Assembly (NCBI GenBank): GCA_951230915.1
Contig: OX579638.1
Location: 10,186,696 to 10,250,695, forward strand
Direction: 5' to 3'
DNA: 64,000 bases
DNA from: Antitrichia curtipendula
Taxonomy: Eukaryota; Streptophyta; Bryopsida; Hypnales; Leucodontaceae
The notes under the pieces were generated by a model that saw only the letters and a program-made list of their open reading frames with translations, ran no database searches and was not told where the DNA came from. Both the position numbers and the translations under genes were made by a program. Shown one piece after another: positions 25,051 through 36,532 of this stretch (its first letter is position 1; every line of letters begins with the position of its first letter).

Positions 25051-25130
25051 AGAGCAGCCCCACAGCGTAGAACATCACTGGTGCAGAGTCTTTACAGTGT
25101 TTCTTCCCCGTGTAGCCGTGGGGCTGCTCC
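25051..25130. mobile_element. 80-bp TIR insertion (miniature element) in unit 2
   Basis: The ends are GAGCAGCCCCAC and GTGGGGCTGCTC, exact inverted copies of 12 bp. The paralogous site in unit 1 (GTTTCTTAACCCCTAAATG at about 9056-9074) is continuous and lacks this block. It therefore inserted in unit 2 after the duplication, or was lost from unit 1. It is too short to code for anything. Confidence 0.65.
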
Positions 25131-27925
25131 AACCCCTCAATGTCCAATGCATCATGTTTGGGTGTCTACAGAACTTTGAAATTATTTAAAATCTTATCAA
25201 ATTACAATTTTTAGTATTTTCCACTTTTGATATATGCCTTTGAATTCTGTATTTAGCATTTCAATTCCAATTTTGAATTGAAAAATGATTTCCTAGAGTT
25301 AAGGCTTTTGGAGAAGAGACTAAAATACATTGGGGTATATCACATTGGAAATTCATTTGAAAAAATTATAGGGTTCATTTTGAGAAGCTGTAAATTGATT
25401 GCTGTTGAATATGGTATAGTCTATTAATTTTTTGTTTTCTTCATGAAAATAGTTTTAGAATTGGCATGTAAAAAGAAGTTTGAAGGACTTCAATTCACTT
25501 TCAAATTTTCAACTTACTCATGATCAAAATTATAATCTTCCAGTCCATATATAAGCTTAATATCATTGTGCTTTATTTTTCAAAGTCATCTATTACTTGT
25601 CTAGTTTATAATTGTGCAATGTCATTTCAAAAATAGGTGATGAAACTGATTAGATTTCAAATATCAAACTTATCAAACTTCAAATGTTTATTTAGGTTAG
25701 GCAAATTCCAAGAAATTCAAAAATTTAGTTCTATAATCTATTTGAAACTTAGTAAAGAAATAGTTTGGAACAAATAGGATACAAAACTTAATTCTATAGT
25801 CTATTTTGCTATGTTGCCTACAAATGGAGTGATAAATATATTAAAGTTTGCATAAGGCTAGCTAAGATTGAAAAGACATAATTTTGTAAATTCAATGAAT
25901 ATCACAATATGGATTCTACAAATGGCAAAATAGTGTTAATCCTTTATTCCACAATCTTGAAAGATTATTTTGGATTACTATTGCAACATTTGAAGGGAAT
26001 TAAAAGAGGCATAGTAGCATCCCAAAGGACAATGATAGTCTTCTTTAGGGACAACATGCAATGAAAAGGTATATGTTTTTCTAAAACCACTTAAATTTTT
26101 TTTTTTTATTATTCCCAAAAGTAGTTGACTAAACACACATGAAATATCATTTGATTTGTTGTCTTTTGATTTGATTTGTAAAAACATTGCCAAAGTATGT
26201 ACAATGACAAAAGGCATGGCAATAGGTCATAATAGTGAATATTTATTGAGCAACAATCACTCAAAAGCAATACAATTGTTTAAGTGAATATTTGATTATA
26301 AAATCCTCCTCATGTAGTGGATGAAATTGCTTAATTGCTACAAAAGCTTCAAATAACATTGCTCTATTTGAGAAAAAACATATTTGTATTTTGATGAATA
26401 AATGATTGCAATCAATATCTTAAGTGTTTCATTCATGTCTATAATTATAAGGTTTTTATAATTATACTCAAGATAACTTTTTGCAGTGTCTTTCAAAACA
26501 AAAATAACAAAAATAACTACTGAACACTCTACCATCCTTTGGGTGGATGATTAATATTGTAAAAATCTCCGATCAATGAATTAGTATTCATTGAGGGTTT
26601 TCACAAAAAAATCATGTAATGTATCAATGAAAAATTGAAAAAGTGCTCAATACAAATCAATGATACATATATGTTGGAGTCCTTGCTTCTTTTTTTTTTA
26701 TTAATTTTTAAATAGGAACCCTATTATAATTAGATTTAACATCTAGGGGCAAAAAATCCTAGATCATCCTATTAAGCTCCCATATCCAACCATTGCAAAT
26801 GCCATCATTGATCCACCTACCATAAGTGAGGATTGAATCTTGGATCAAATTCAACAAAGAAGTGTTGAAATTGAAATTCTACATTAGATTTTGAGAGCTC
26901 TATGCAATTTCAAAATCAATCACAAGATGACATATGGCACTTTTGACCAAAAAAATATTAATTGCAATTTCATTTACTATAATTGATTATTTGTGGAAGG
27001 AAATTTGTAATTGATTATTTATGAAAGGGAATTTCACATTAAAGAAGTAGGAAGGAAGCACATGGATGATAAAGTAGCTGATGTGTCCTACCACTAGCAA
27101 TAGAATTCCTCCAAAGTTTTTGATTGGAAGTTGTTTGCAATATGGCACGTTTCTAAGCAAATCATCAAGTGGACCAACTGAACAACAATAGTCCAACAAT
27201 GCCATACAAGTGCATCATTACTTTAACAATATTGGAACACCATTTTAGCAAGTTTAAAAAACAATTTTCAAAGAAGCCACCACAATGTATAACTTCCTAA
27301 TGTGTGAGTTTTCACATTAAAATGTAATTGTGGATGTATTACTTTTCAAATGCGAAAAGCTTGGAAGACCAATTGACTTTTCAACTTTTTACCTTGAATG
27401 TGAGTTTTCACATTAAAATGTATACATGGACTACTTTTAATAGTGAAAGATTTGCAGACCAATTATCTTTGTTAGTATATAATGTAAAGTGGTTCTTAGT
27501 TTATAGAGAATTTGTCTTTATATAGGATACATGATGCCAGCTATATTCAATGGTTAATCCCTAAATGCTCAAGGCCTTTATTAAGTTTCTTAGTGATGAT
27601 TCAAAATTAAATAAAAAAGTTCCCAAAGTCATTACTTGAGTAGCAGTTTTCATATCTACTATGGCTAAGTTTGACAACATGTTAAAATTAGAAGAGAAAA
27701 GTTGTATACCAATTGAAGCTCATTCAAAACATTATCATCTACTCCTTTGCTCTAGAAGTTAGTATACACATTGTTGATCACATCCTCAATGACGTGGAGG
27801 TACACACTAGATACACTCATGCCATTTCCTTCTCTTCCTAGTAAAAGAGGTCAATTTGAGCAACAAGATGAAGCTAAAAATATGACTAATGAATCAATAG
27901 ATGAAAGAGGAAAAAAAAACACTCT
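25131..27925 (+). repeat. Repeat X, unit 2 right copy
   Basis: Direct-orientation homologue of 9063-12800 without the 0.9-kb CCCCTAAA element. The match resumes at CTTGAATGTGAGTTTTCACATTAAA near 27400 and continues through AGGATACATGATGCCAG near 27524 to ACTAATGAATCAATAGATGAAA near 27884. It also ends in an antisense TFIIA exon-1 remnant. No intact gene is present. Confidence 0.75.
27625..27840 (-). pseudogene. Decayed TFIIA-L exon 1 and start of intron 1 (unit 2)
   Basis: The minus strand still reads much of TFIIA exon 1. GACGTGGAGGTACACACTAG, CATTATCATCTACTCCTT and CACATTGTTGATCACATCCTC match the reverse complement of the real exon. It then stops inside the early codons (TTCCTTCTCTTCC) and the start codon region is missing. 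It is closer to the functional exon than the 12.4-kb fragment. It is not expected to produce a protein. Confidence 0.8.
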
Positions 27926-28580
27926 GCAAGATTACTCCTTCTATGAATTCCTCAAGCCCTTACAAACAAGTAAGGTATCTGCACCTAAAATTGCACAAAT
28001 AAGCAATTCAACATGGTTTTCATTATTATATTAAATTTTTTTTGTGGAGTCCTATTGGTAGTGAAAAGAGGATTTAAGATTTTTTTAGAATTTATTTTTT
28101 GGACACCATATAAATAAACTACAAATTTTTAAAGTGCAAAATAGGTGTTCCTAAAAGCAACCATAGATTCTCATGAACAATGGGAGTATATTTTAGGCAA
28201 GAATCTATAGTGTGCAATTTTAAGAAGCGTGCAATTTTAGGTGTAGTTACCTTATCCGAACTTGGAAAAGACATTTGTGAAATTTCGAAAAGAAATAGGT
28301 GAGGAAGAAAGGGGAAGGTTTTAGAATTAGGATTCTAATATAGAGTGCACGCAATTCTTTGTGTTGGATATCCTATTACTGTGTGAGGTCCCACTTTTAC
28401 TTTTATTTTTCCTACACTTTTCTCCTCCTAAGACACTTGCCTTCATGTACTAAGGTAACTACGCTAAATAGGGGTATGAAGGGGACCAAAAATTAAAGGG
28501 ACATATTGTGGAAAATTGTAGATGTTTGAAATATGATGTACAACCTGGAAAAACTTTAATAACTATTGATGTACAGTAAA
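27926..28580. other. AT-rich non-coding stretch
   Basis: I see no gene, tRNA or defined repeat here. Short homopurine and T-rich runs only. Confidence 0.5.
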
Positions 28581-29220
28581 GGGTAAATGCATGGTTGGAT
28601 GGCTCAAAATTGTCACATTCTCAATTCCTATACAAAACCAATTTTCAAATGCCTAAAAGATACATCAAAAAAATTAAAAATTAAAAAAAAATTCATTTTA
28701 GATGCTTGAACTTCATTTTAAATACAACCATGTTGTTGAATATTTTTTAGAGCATTTTATGAAAGTGTAGGGGACTTTAAAAATTCATGGATGTGACAAA
28801 TCTACTGTCATTAAATTTTTCAAGGACTTTTTCAAGATGGTTTTGGTACTTAAAATCATAGAAGGGACTATGATTGTAGTAGCTATTTGAATAAATTTTT
28901 CTAAAATTATAATCTTGTGGTATAGATATGTATTCAACACTCGCAAAGGACTTTTTAATGACTTTTTAAACACTAAATTTTATTAAGTTTTTTTTTCTTA
29001 GCCAATATTCTTTTTCCCAAAAATTATTTTTCTACAGTATAATAATTTTTAAGGTCTAGGATCGCTCAAAAAGCTAAAGTGCCTTTAGATATTTTTCTTA
29101 ATTTGTTTTTTTGTAGAATTCACTTTTAAGCATTTCAATCTCAATTATTTTACTCACAAAAAAGGACTTTTTGGACTTGGACTTTTGCCAAAAATGAGCC
29201 ACTCAACCATGCATTCATCC
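28581..29220. mobile_element. 640-bp TIR element flanked by TAAA
   Basis: The left end GGGTAAATGCATGGTTGGAT and the reverse-complemented right end GGATGAATGCATGGTTGAGT are imperfect terminal inverted repeats that continue into GGCTCA. TAAA stands immediately outside both ends (28577-28580 and 29221-29224), a probable target duplication (TAA plus one base, or TAAA). A GG-start TIR with a TWA-type duplication suggests a PIF/Harbinger-like non-autonomous element. The interior has only short AT-rich frames. Confidence 0.7.
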
Positions 29221-32200
29221 TAAAGGTATATATTTATATAGTATATAATATCAATTAATTAGTAAGGGTTCCTTTAAAATTCCTATTCAGTGTAAGTAGA
29301 TTGTCTAGGTCCTATCACAATCAATGAAGCTTTTATAAAAGACATTTTACATGCAATACTCCTAGTTTAGGGGAAGAATGGGCTTCTGATTGTGATTATT
29401 TCCAAGTTCAACAGTTTATAGTTTATCCATATGTGGCAGTTACTGCCTCTTTTGAGTGCATTGAGAGGAAATGTTTTACAATGCACTCAATTTCACTCAA
29501 TTTAAACCCAATTTAAATATTTTTTTTTCCAATGGCTAGACACACGGCTACGATTTGGGATAGAAACAAATATTCACCTTCAACTACTCACTTCTAAACT
29601 CTGTTCGCAACATCTGTCCACAACTCTTGCACTATAGAGAAGGCAAAGTGAAACTCAAGTTTAGAAATGAACTTGTCCTTTTGTTGCAAATTAATTGTGG
29701 CGTTTCATAAGTGGACATTTGGAGAGCTTCAATTGTAGAAGAAAGATTCAAAAATATCCCTTAAGAAGTTCTTAGATACACGTATAGAAATCAACCTCTT
29801 ATCCAAATTCTCGACTATTATCTTGTGTGATCCAAGGACTTCTTTTCATGAATGGTTTGCAATGTAAAATTAGAACTTACTAGTTTCATTTCTATAGTTT
29901 CTTGCAACAAACTCCTGCCTGATCAATACGAACTGGATATGCACGAACACACTGCAAGATGGATCATAGTTTCTTCTTTCCATCTTTTCATGAGAAAGTT
30001 TGAATGGCATAATAACACAAAGTTAACAAGTCTTTCAATTGATTGATTCATTGAGAGAGTCACAAGAGCTAGCATTGAAGTTGGTAGACACCTCTAGACA
30101 ATATGAAATCCACTCACCGGAATAGAATATAACAGAATACAACTCCAAACATCTGCACTGTTGGCCACAAAAATCTGAAACCACACTCCCAGACCGTTTT
30201 TGGAGGTACTATAGGGTGCTTCCAAAACCACAGTTGGACTTGACTGTGGTTTGGGGGGCCCCTTGTAGTACCCTCCAAATCGGTCTGCAAACAATGAGAA
30301 GATTTGCACATAAGTGGGTCTGCATACAACGTGAAGAAAAACTAAAAATGCGTACATGGGCAGAATTGGACCAACATGTAAGGTGCCAAAACGTTTCCAA
30401 TTTTGGGCTTATATTTGACCAATTTGGAGGATATTGGTAGGTTCCTTCAAAACCATAATCAGAACCTATCAATACCCCCAAAATAGTCAAACCATCAATA
30501 ACATGTGCCTTTGATAAAGTCTTTTCGAACTTGAGACGCTTGGTCATTAAATTATTTGAAATCTTCTTTTTCATTTCGAGATGCTCGAGGCATCTATTGC
30601 AAGTATCTCACACATTGAAGTCTAAAGAACAACTTCAAGAGTTCCAAATTTTGGTGGCCCTCTAAAAACAAGTACCTTAATAAAAAAATTTAGAAATTTT
30701 CAAGTTACCGAACTTAACTAGGTTAAGCACCACCAAAGGCATCATTGGTTTCAAAACCATAATGCTCTATGGGAAACCTTCATTCAATGGAAGATGGCTA
30801 GTTGGGTCTGTTCTTCTTCCTTAGTTGTTTCCTCTCTTTTCCTTTAGTCTAGAGCTCTTGATTTCTTTGACTTACCAAAATCAAGAAATCAAGAAACAAC
30901 TCACCAAATTGTAGTTTTGGACTTCTCTCTCAAGTGCAAAATAAACAGAAGAAGTTAACTTTCAAAAGCTTGTGGACTTCAAGTAACAGACCTTAGAATT
31001 GGTTGTGGAAGCTCGAGATTAGTTGGTTCCCTACGTTAGCAACTCAAGCGCCACCCTATTATGATGTTTAGACTAACTCTTGGTGTTCCAAACCATTCCA
31101 AATTCTTGACCAAGCTGCTAGAAACAAAGAAAACCTAACTGCTCGATGACCTCATGACAAGCACAAAAGAAATCTAGGTACAAACTATTATTAGCATATC
31201 ATTGTAAGCAGACCGTTGGGAAAATGCTGACGAACTCAAGAAGAAGCCTGGCAACAGAAGAAGTCCTAAAGTCGGCCCTCAAATCGACATTCTTGGATTT
31301 TCTAGATAAGCCGACTTGTCCAGATCCAAAATTTGTGACATTACTGCGTTAAAATGAGGTCTAGGTGCAATTTTAGGTCTAGGTCTTTTCCTTAAGATCA
31401 CAGAGTCCTCAACTTAATGACAAATTTGGAGGCTTACAATTTCACCACCACCCTCTTGGTATTTTTTTGGCTTGGATGTGCAAATAAATTACACACTCAA
31501 TGATACATTTTTTTTAAGAACACCACGCCTTACTTTAAAGTCCCAAACTTAATGACTAATTTGGGCAGCTTACGGTTCACCACCATTTCTATACTCTATG
31601 AATTTAAGAAGAGGGTTTTCCAATGCTTTTGAATTTGATCTTTATAAGGTACTTTGCAACTACCATCTGACATCTTCATTAATACATAACATTGTTACTG
31701 GTATATTGAAGTTTTCAAATTTCTACTTAATGTGATATAACTTATTGATGCTCATGGTAGATGTTGCTAAGGAAATTGAGGATAATATAAGTTGTCGGAA
31801 TCCATCAATATGTCTATTTTATTACCAAACCTTACAGCAATTGACATGGCATTAATTTTTTCTTCACAAGGTTACTATTGGGTTTTAAACTGTTTTTACA
31901 CTTCTTTTAGACGCACCTATCATATGGTAGAAATAAGTGATTTCCTTAACAAAACTCATTAAATTTACATGATTCCAAGCAATAGTCCCAAGCATTTGAT
32001 ATCCATAGACAATTATAGATATTTAAATTTTTTTAATACTTGCATAAAATTGATGTCTTCAAAATATTCTTAACCGCCGCATAAAGTTGATGTGTACTTA
32101 AATTATTGATATCCATATATAGTGACCGTCAGATACACCAATCCCATGGCATTGCCCAAACAATGTGTATATCTTTTGAAAACTACCAAGAAATTGGAAA

Positions 32201-32329
32201 TAGCTATAGAATAAGATGATTTGGTTTCATTTTCAAAGTACAATCCTAGAACAAGTCTAAAAAGTGAATAGCAGATTTTGTACCACTTGGACTCATTTAA
32301 TAGTAGTCAATTTAACATTTTGAATATCT
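29221..32329. other. AT-rich intergenic DNA with two foldback hairpins
   Basis: No gene is supported. Open frames near 30094-30574 coincide with the foldback sequences. Apart from the hairpins at 30191-30286 and 30433-30473, I see no defined element. Confidence 0.5.
30191..30286. repeat. Foldback hairpin, about 45-nt arms
   Basis: AGACCGTTTTTGGAGG at the left pairs with CCTCCAAATCGGTCT at the right, and the pairing continues inward through CCAAAACCACAGT / ACTGTGGTTTGG around a short loop. It could be a miniature foldback transposon or a precursor for a small RNA. A diverged relative with shorter arms (ATTGGTAGGTTC / GAACCTATCAAT) lies at 30433-30473. Confidence 0.65.
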
Positions 32330-32566
32330 CACTATAAGAAACTCATATTTTATATGACGTTTTTATGATTTAAAAAGACAAATTTTTGTGGATGTCAAAT
32401 AAAACAACTTGTGCTTTTATGTTAATAATAACGTCCAATGTAATATCCAAATGTTACATTGGACGTTATTATTAACATAAAACACAAGTTGTTTTATTTG
32501 ACGTCCACAAAAACCTGTCTTCTAAAATCATGAAAACATCATATAAAATACGGGTTTCTTATAATG
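32330..32566. mobile_element. CACTA-like MITE, 237 bp, TCT target duplication
   Basis: The left end is CACTATAAGAAACTCATATT; the right end read in reverse is CATTATAAGAAACCCGTATT. The arms pair along nearly the full length and meet at CCAATGTAATATCCAAATGTTACATTGG, so the element is one long hairpin. TCT flanks both sides (32327-32329 and 32567-32569). A CACTA-type terminus and a 3-bp duplication fit a non-autonomous En/Spm (CACTA) superfamily element. Confidence 0.85.
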
Positions 32567-32569
32567 TCT

Positions 32570-34465
32570 GTACACACCCTAAATTCTAAACTCTTTGCTA
32601 TTTGTTATAATATAGTCACTTCAAATCATTGACCCTAGTATTCTTTTACAACAAATAGTTTAGGATATTGAATCTAATTTCAAAACTTTGTAGATAATTT
32701 ATTCAATTAAAAACTTATTTATAGGTACACAACAATGACTACACATAGGTTTATAGTAAGCTCTAAATTAAACTTTTGATAAAACAATGAAGGAAGTATA
32801 TTTTAAGATAAAACTGAAGCACTTCTAAACTTACTTCATATCTTGCATGACTCATGGTTTGAGGAGGAAGTGAACACTAATAATACAATGATGTATTTTT
32901 CTTTCATTTTAGATTTAAAAACAATTCTCCAATTTAAAATGATTTATTTTTATTCCTAAAATTACAAAATTTAATGTAGATCCTAATAAATTTTAATACA
33001 ATTCTATGGATTAACAATGATTGATACTATAGTTTATAAATATATGCCTTGAATAATATAATATGAAGACAAAGCTTACAAATTCTTTTAAACAAAAGTA
33101 TATATGTTTAATCAATCGAGCACATACAATGTCACTGTATCAAGAATTTACACTACCATTTAAAGTAACTAATGCATTCAATTTTTTATCTTCCTATATT
33201 TTTCTACACAGTAAAATAGAATGACAATGCATAGCCCTCCCGTTAATTCTGCATGTGCTATTTAGAGATGTTGCTCACTAGAATGGGTTAAATTACTTTG
33301 TAGATCCGTAACTTGATTTTGATGATGAAATAATAGAATTCTATTGCGATAATTCACGTACGAAGACTACACATAGAATGCATACAAAAAAACTCTAAAA
33401 TAAAATTAGATTTTCTATTGGGCAAAAAGTAGCCTACAGAAGAACTTCAAGGATTGCAAAGTAGTTCAAAGGATACATATGAGATCCAAAGATGTTTGCA
33501 TGATGGGGTCCGTCTTATCCTGAAACATTTTGCAAACAAATGTTATCCTCAGACATTGCTTGTTGTGAGTCCATGTTTTGCACTTCAGCCTTCTCTAGAA
33601 TGGTATTCCTTTTTGCATGAAAGTGAAGTGTTTTGCGAAGGTCCCTGGATGTTGACTAACTTGTCTTTGACACAATTTTCTTTCCACGATTCATTCTAAA
33701 ACTCCTAAGTGCCTTGCGAGATAAGAAGTACAAAGAAATTTGCCTCTTACACTTTTTAGAGTGCTTTGAGACAACAAATGGAAAGTTAAGATTGTTTGTA
33801 TGCATAAATTGAGAGAATAGTACATCAAAATTATTACTATAAAATGATAATGCTATGCAGGATTGAGGGCATCTCAAAGACTGTGGTTTTGAAAATTGGA
33901 CGAAGCATATATAAGCTTTAAAGTTGCGTATAGTTTTTCCACACCGTGTTATCCTCTAGGTTATCCTATAGTAGAGTGTTGACAGTAGCCTCTACTAGGA
34001 ATTGACAACTAAGAAACTTGATGTGATTTCAATGCACTATTAGTTTTTAAAATAAAGCTAATACCAATAGCACTCTGGCAATGACATCTTTCTATCTGCC
34101 ACACTCCAAATTAAATATCTAAGGTAGGTAGTATTTCGGCGCGCCTACTTTTTGGTATGCGCACTTAGAATGTGTTTGATAGAGCCACCAAATGCACTTG
34201 TTATATGCCTGACACAATTGCAACAAGCATTTAATGATTTTTTAGAAGACCCTCCTAATTGTGTGCTTGTAAGGAGTTGTGACAAGTGCCCACTTATCCG
34301 ACAGGAGATTCTAAACCACTTGTGTCTATTGTGCTTTCCCTTCTTTAAGTGATAATAAAAGTACCACGTCATGTTAAGTACTTCAAGAAAATGAAATGTC
34401 CTTCACGATACACCAAATACCAACTTCTTTGTTTTCCATTCTTTTGAGGGCACGTGTTTTTCATG
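32570..34465. other. AT-rich intergenic DNA
   Basis: No supportable gene. The short open frames at 33454-33699 and 34152-34352 lack recognisable motifs, flanking signals or composition different from the surroundings. Confidence 0.45.
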
Positions 34466-35420
34466 ATGGCTTGCATTTATGTAGATGGTCATGATGTCCC
34501 CCTTGTGTTTCTGGTGGATGATGGAGGTCGGACTAGAATCATGAGTCATTTACTCCATGTTCGCTTTAGGTTTGTAGAGTCTTCCATGTACGTCAAAGAT
34601 GAGAGAAAGTTTGAATTAGGACAGCTCATGTAATCAAATCAATGAAAAAAAAGGCATTGTTGGTACCTTGTACCCGGAAACAACAAAACTTATGGTTTAC
34701 CTTTATCTATGTTAGTTGCTTCAACAGAGATCCTAAGTCGACAATCAAATGCATATACAATAAATATGTCATATATTGCTCAGTCAATATCAACAAGTCC
34801 ACCTTGTGAAGTGTTTCTTGTCCTTCATAACAGTGCAGTATTTTGAATAGTGAAGGTTGAGAAACTAGATCCTGTCATAGAGTTGTCTAACAAATCAGAA
34901 GGGGAGTCCCCCAACTTAACGTTTTCAAAGTAAGTATGCTATGTGCAAGCTACATTGGATGAGAAAATTCTTCAAAAATGCATGTCAAGTATACTATCAA
35001 GTAGCCATGCCCAGTCTTTGTTGCCCCACCCTCCATTGCATCCGAATGTAGTTGACCGAATGAGTATAATGGAGTGTTTAAGAAGACTAGCTAGTATGCA
35101 CTGATTTAGAAACAAATTATCAACAATGGATCTAAGTAGCATGAAACACCATTATCATTGAGTGTATTATCTTCCACCAGTCTTCAACAGGGATGTTATC
35201 TTCAAGTTGCCTCCATATCATTCATCTTCATCTTTGACAGCAGTAAAGAATTTGGAGGGAATGGACAAGTAGTATGACGGACACCTGTGGTGTAAGTTGG
35301 TGACGATGAACATTTACAACTATGACAACCTCAAGTTCCGTAAAATTTACTACACTGATCATCTTGCTTGTTGTGAACTCTCAATTCGTCACTTGGGACT
35401 TATAGTTGTTGTTTTTTCAA
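34466..35420 (+). pseudogene. Decayed coding-like region, family not recognised
   Basis: Plus-strand frames read like protein but are broken by stops and shifts. At 34466-34633 a 55-codon ORF contains VPLVFLVDDGGRTRIMSHLL. Pieces near 34650-35100 and 35160-35420 give phrases such as LWCKLVTMNIYNYDNLKFR. GC content is higher than in the flanks. It is probably a fossil gene or transposon ORF. I cannot name the family, and exon structure is unclear. Confidence 0.35.
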
Positions 35421-35713
35421 ACTTCGTAGCTTAAGTCATAAGTATACACAAAAAATCCTAAAAAAAGTATAAAACCAAATCGGATGTGTGACATACCAAT
35501 CTAGTATTTGGCCCGGGTATTTGGTCTATAATAGAGTATTTTTCCTAGAATAACCTTAAATCCCACTTGTACATAGGTTAGATCCACGGAATTAGTGGGA
35601 ATTGCTAGATGTGAGGGTTGTTACCCGAAATAGCCTAAATCTACGTGGCACGCGACTATAGTAGCTAAATTGGTTTGAGGGAAGTCCATAGAGGTCCCTA
35701 GAACATCATATTC

Positions 35714-35748
35714 ATTATTTTGGGAGATTGAGGACCTCCCAAAATAAT
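35714..35748. repeat. Short perfect foldback
   Basis: ATTATTTTGGGAG and CTCCCAAAATAAT pair around an 8-9-nt loop. It may be the centre of a larger decayed inverted-repeat element in the 35620-35880 GC-richer patch. Confidence 0.5.
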
Positions 35749-35949
35749 ATTGTCCAATTCTGTGCTCCAGAAATTGAATTAAAGTTTTGGTACATTTAAG
35801 TTGTGGGAGCTTAGTTTTGGGTTTAGGATTACGATTTCCATTAAAATGACAGTTGCATGTAATTTGGGTGTCTTGCATACATTATTGATTAGGGTGGTAG
35901 TAGCCATTTCTCATGTAAATGCGATGAATGGTCCTTACTGAACACCAAG

Positions 35950-36125
35950 TCATGAGCTAAATGGTTGGTTGTAAGAGGCTACGTATCTTACTCAGGTGGT
36001 CCGAGTTCGATTCCCTTTGAATTCGTCGAGCGGCTGTGAGATATACATGGCTTGGTGTTGCTCAGTGAACTTTGAAGGCAGGAAAGTTATAACAACCAAC
36101 TGGCCCCCTATCTGAAATTGTGACA
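35950..36125 (+). mobile_element. tRNA-derived SINE candidate
   Basis: GAGCTAAATGGTTGGTTGTAAGAGG at about 35953-35977 resembles a Pol III A box with D-loop, and GAGTTCGATTCCC at 36003-36015 matches a B box, at tRNA-like spacing. The surrounding bases do not form a proper acceptor stem, so it is not an intact tRNA. The sequence ends in an A-rich stretch (CAAAAAACAAAAAG near 36135), as expected for a SINE. Confidence 0.45.
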
Positions 36126-36129
36126 AGTG

Positions 36130-36532
36130 CTGTACACATTCAAAAAACAAAAAGTGGTCTTACCCACTACCAAATTTTTTGAACTCGCATTGTGTTTTTA
36201 AAATATAGTGAATTACACTGAAAGTGAATTAATAATTAAATGATGCCAACATAGAAAATATCACAAATATCATAATCATAAATATATTATGTATTATTAA
36301 TATTAAGTGTACTTGCTGTGCAAGTGACTACACCAAAAATATAGAAGTAGTTCCAATACAAATCTATAAAATCCAATCATAATACAATCCACACCATCTA
36401 TTCTACAATCTACATACGCGCTATAGAATAATATAAAATTCTCTATGGCTATGCAATACCATTATTGTGGATACAAACTGTAAATCTGATCTTCAAATAC
36501 TATTAAGCCTCTTCATAAAATCCCGTACTTGC
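36130..36532. other. AT-rich stretch downstream of the DUF7869-type pseudogene
   Basis: Low GC with no gene or repeat that I can define. Confidence 0.4.

Noticed and set aside
35950..36030. Functional tRNA gene
   Set aside because: A and B boxes are present but no acceptor stem or convincing anticodon arm could be drawn; better as a SINE.
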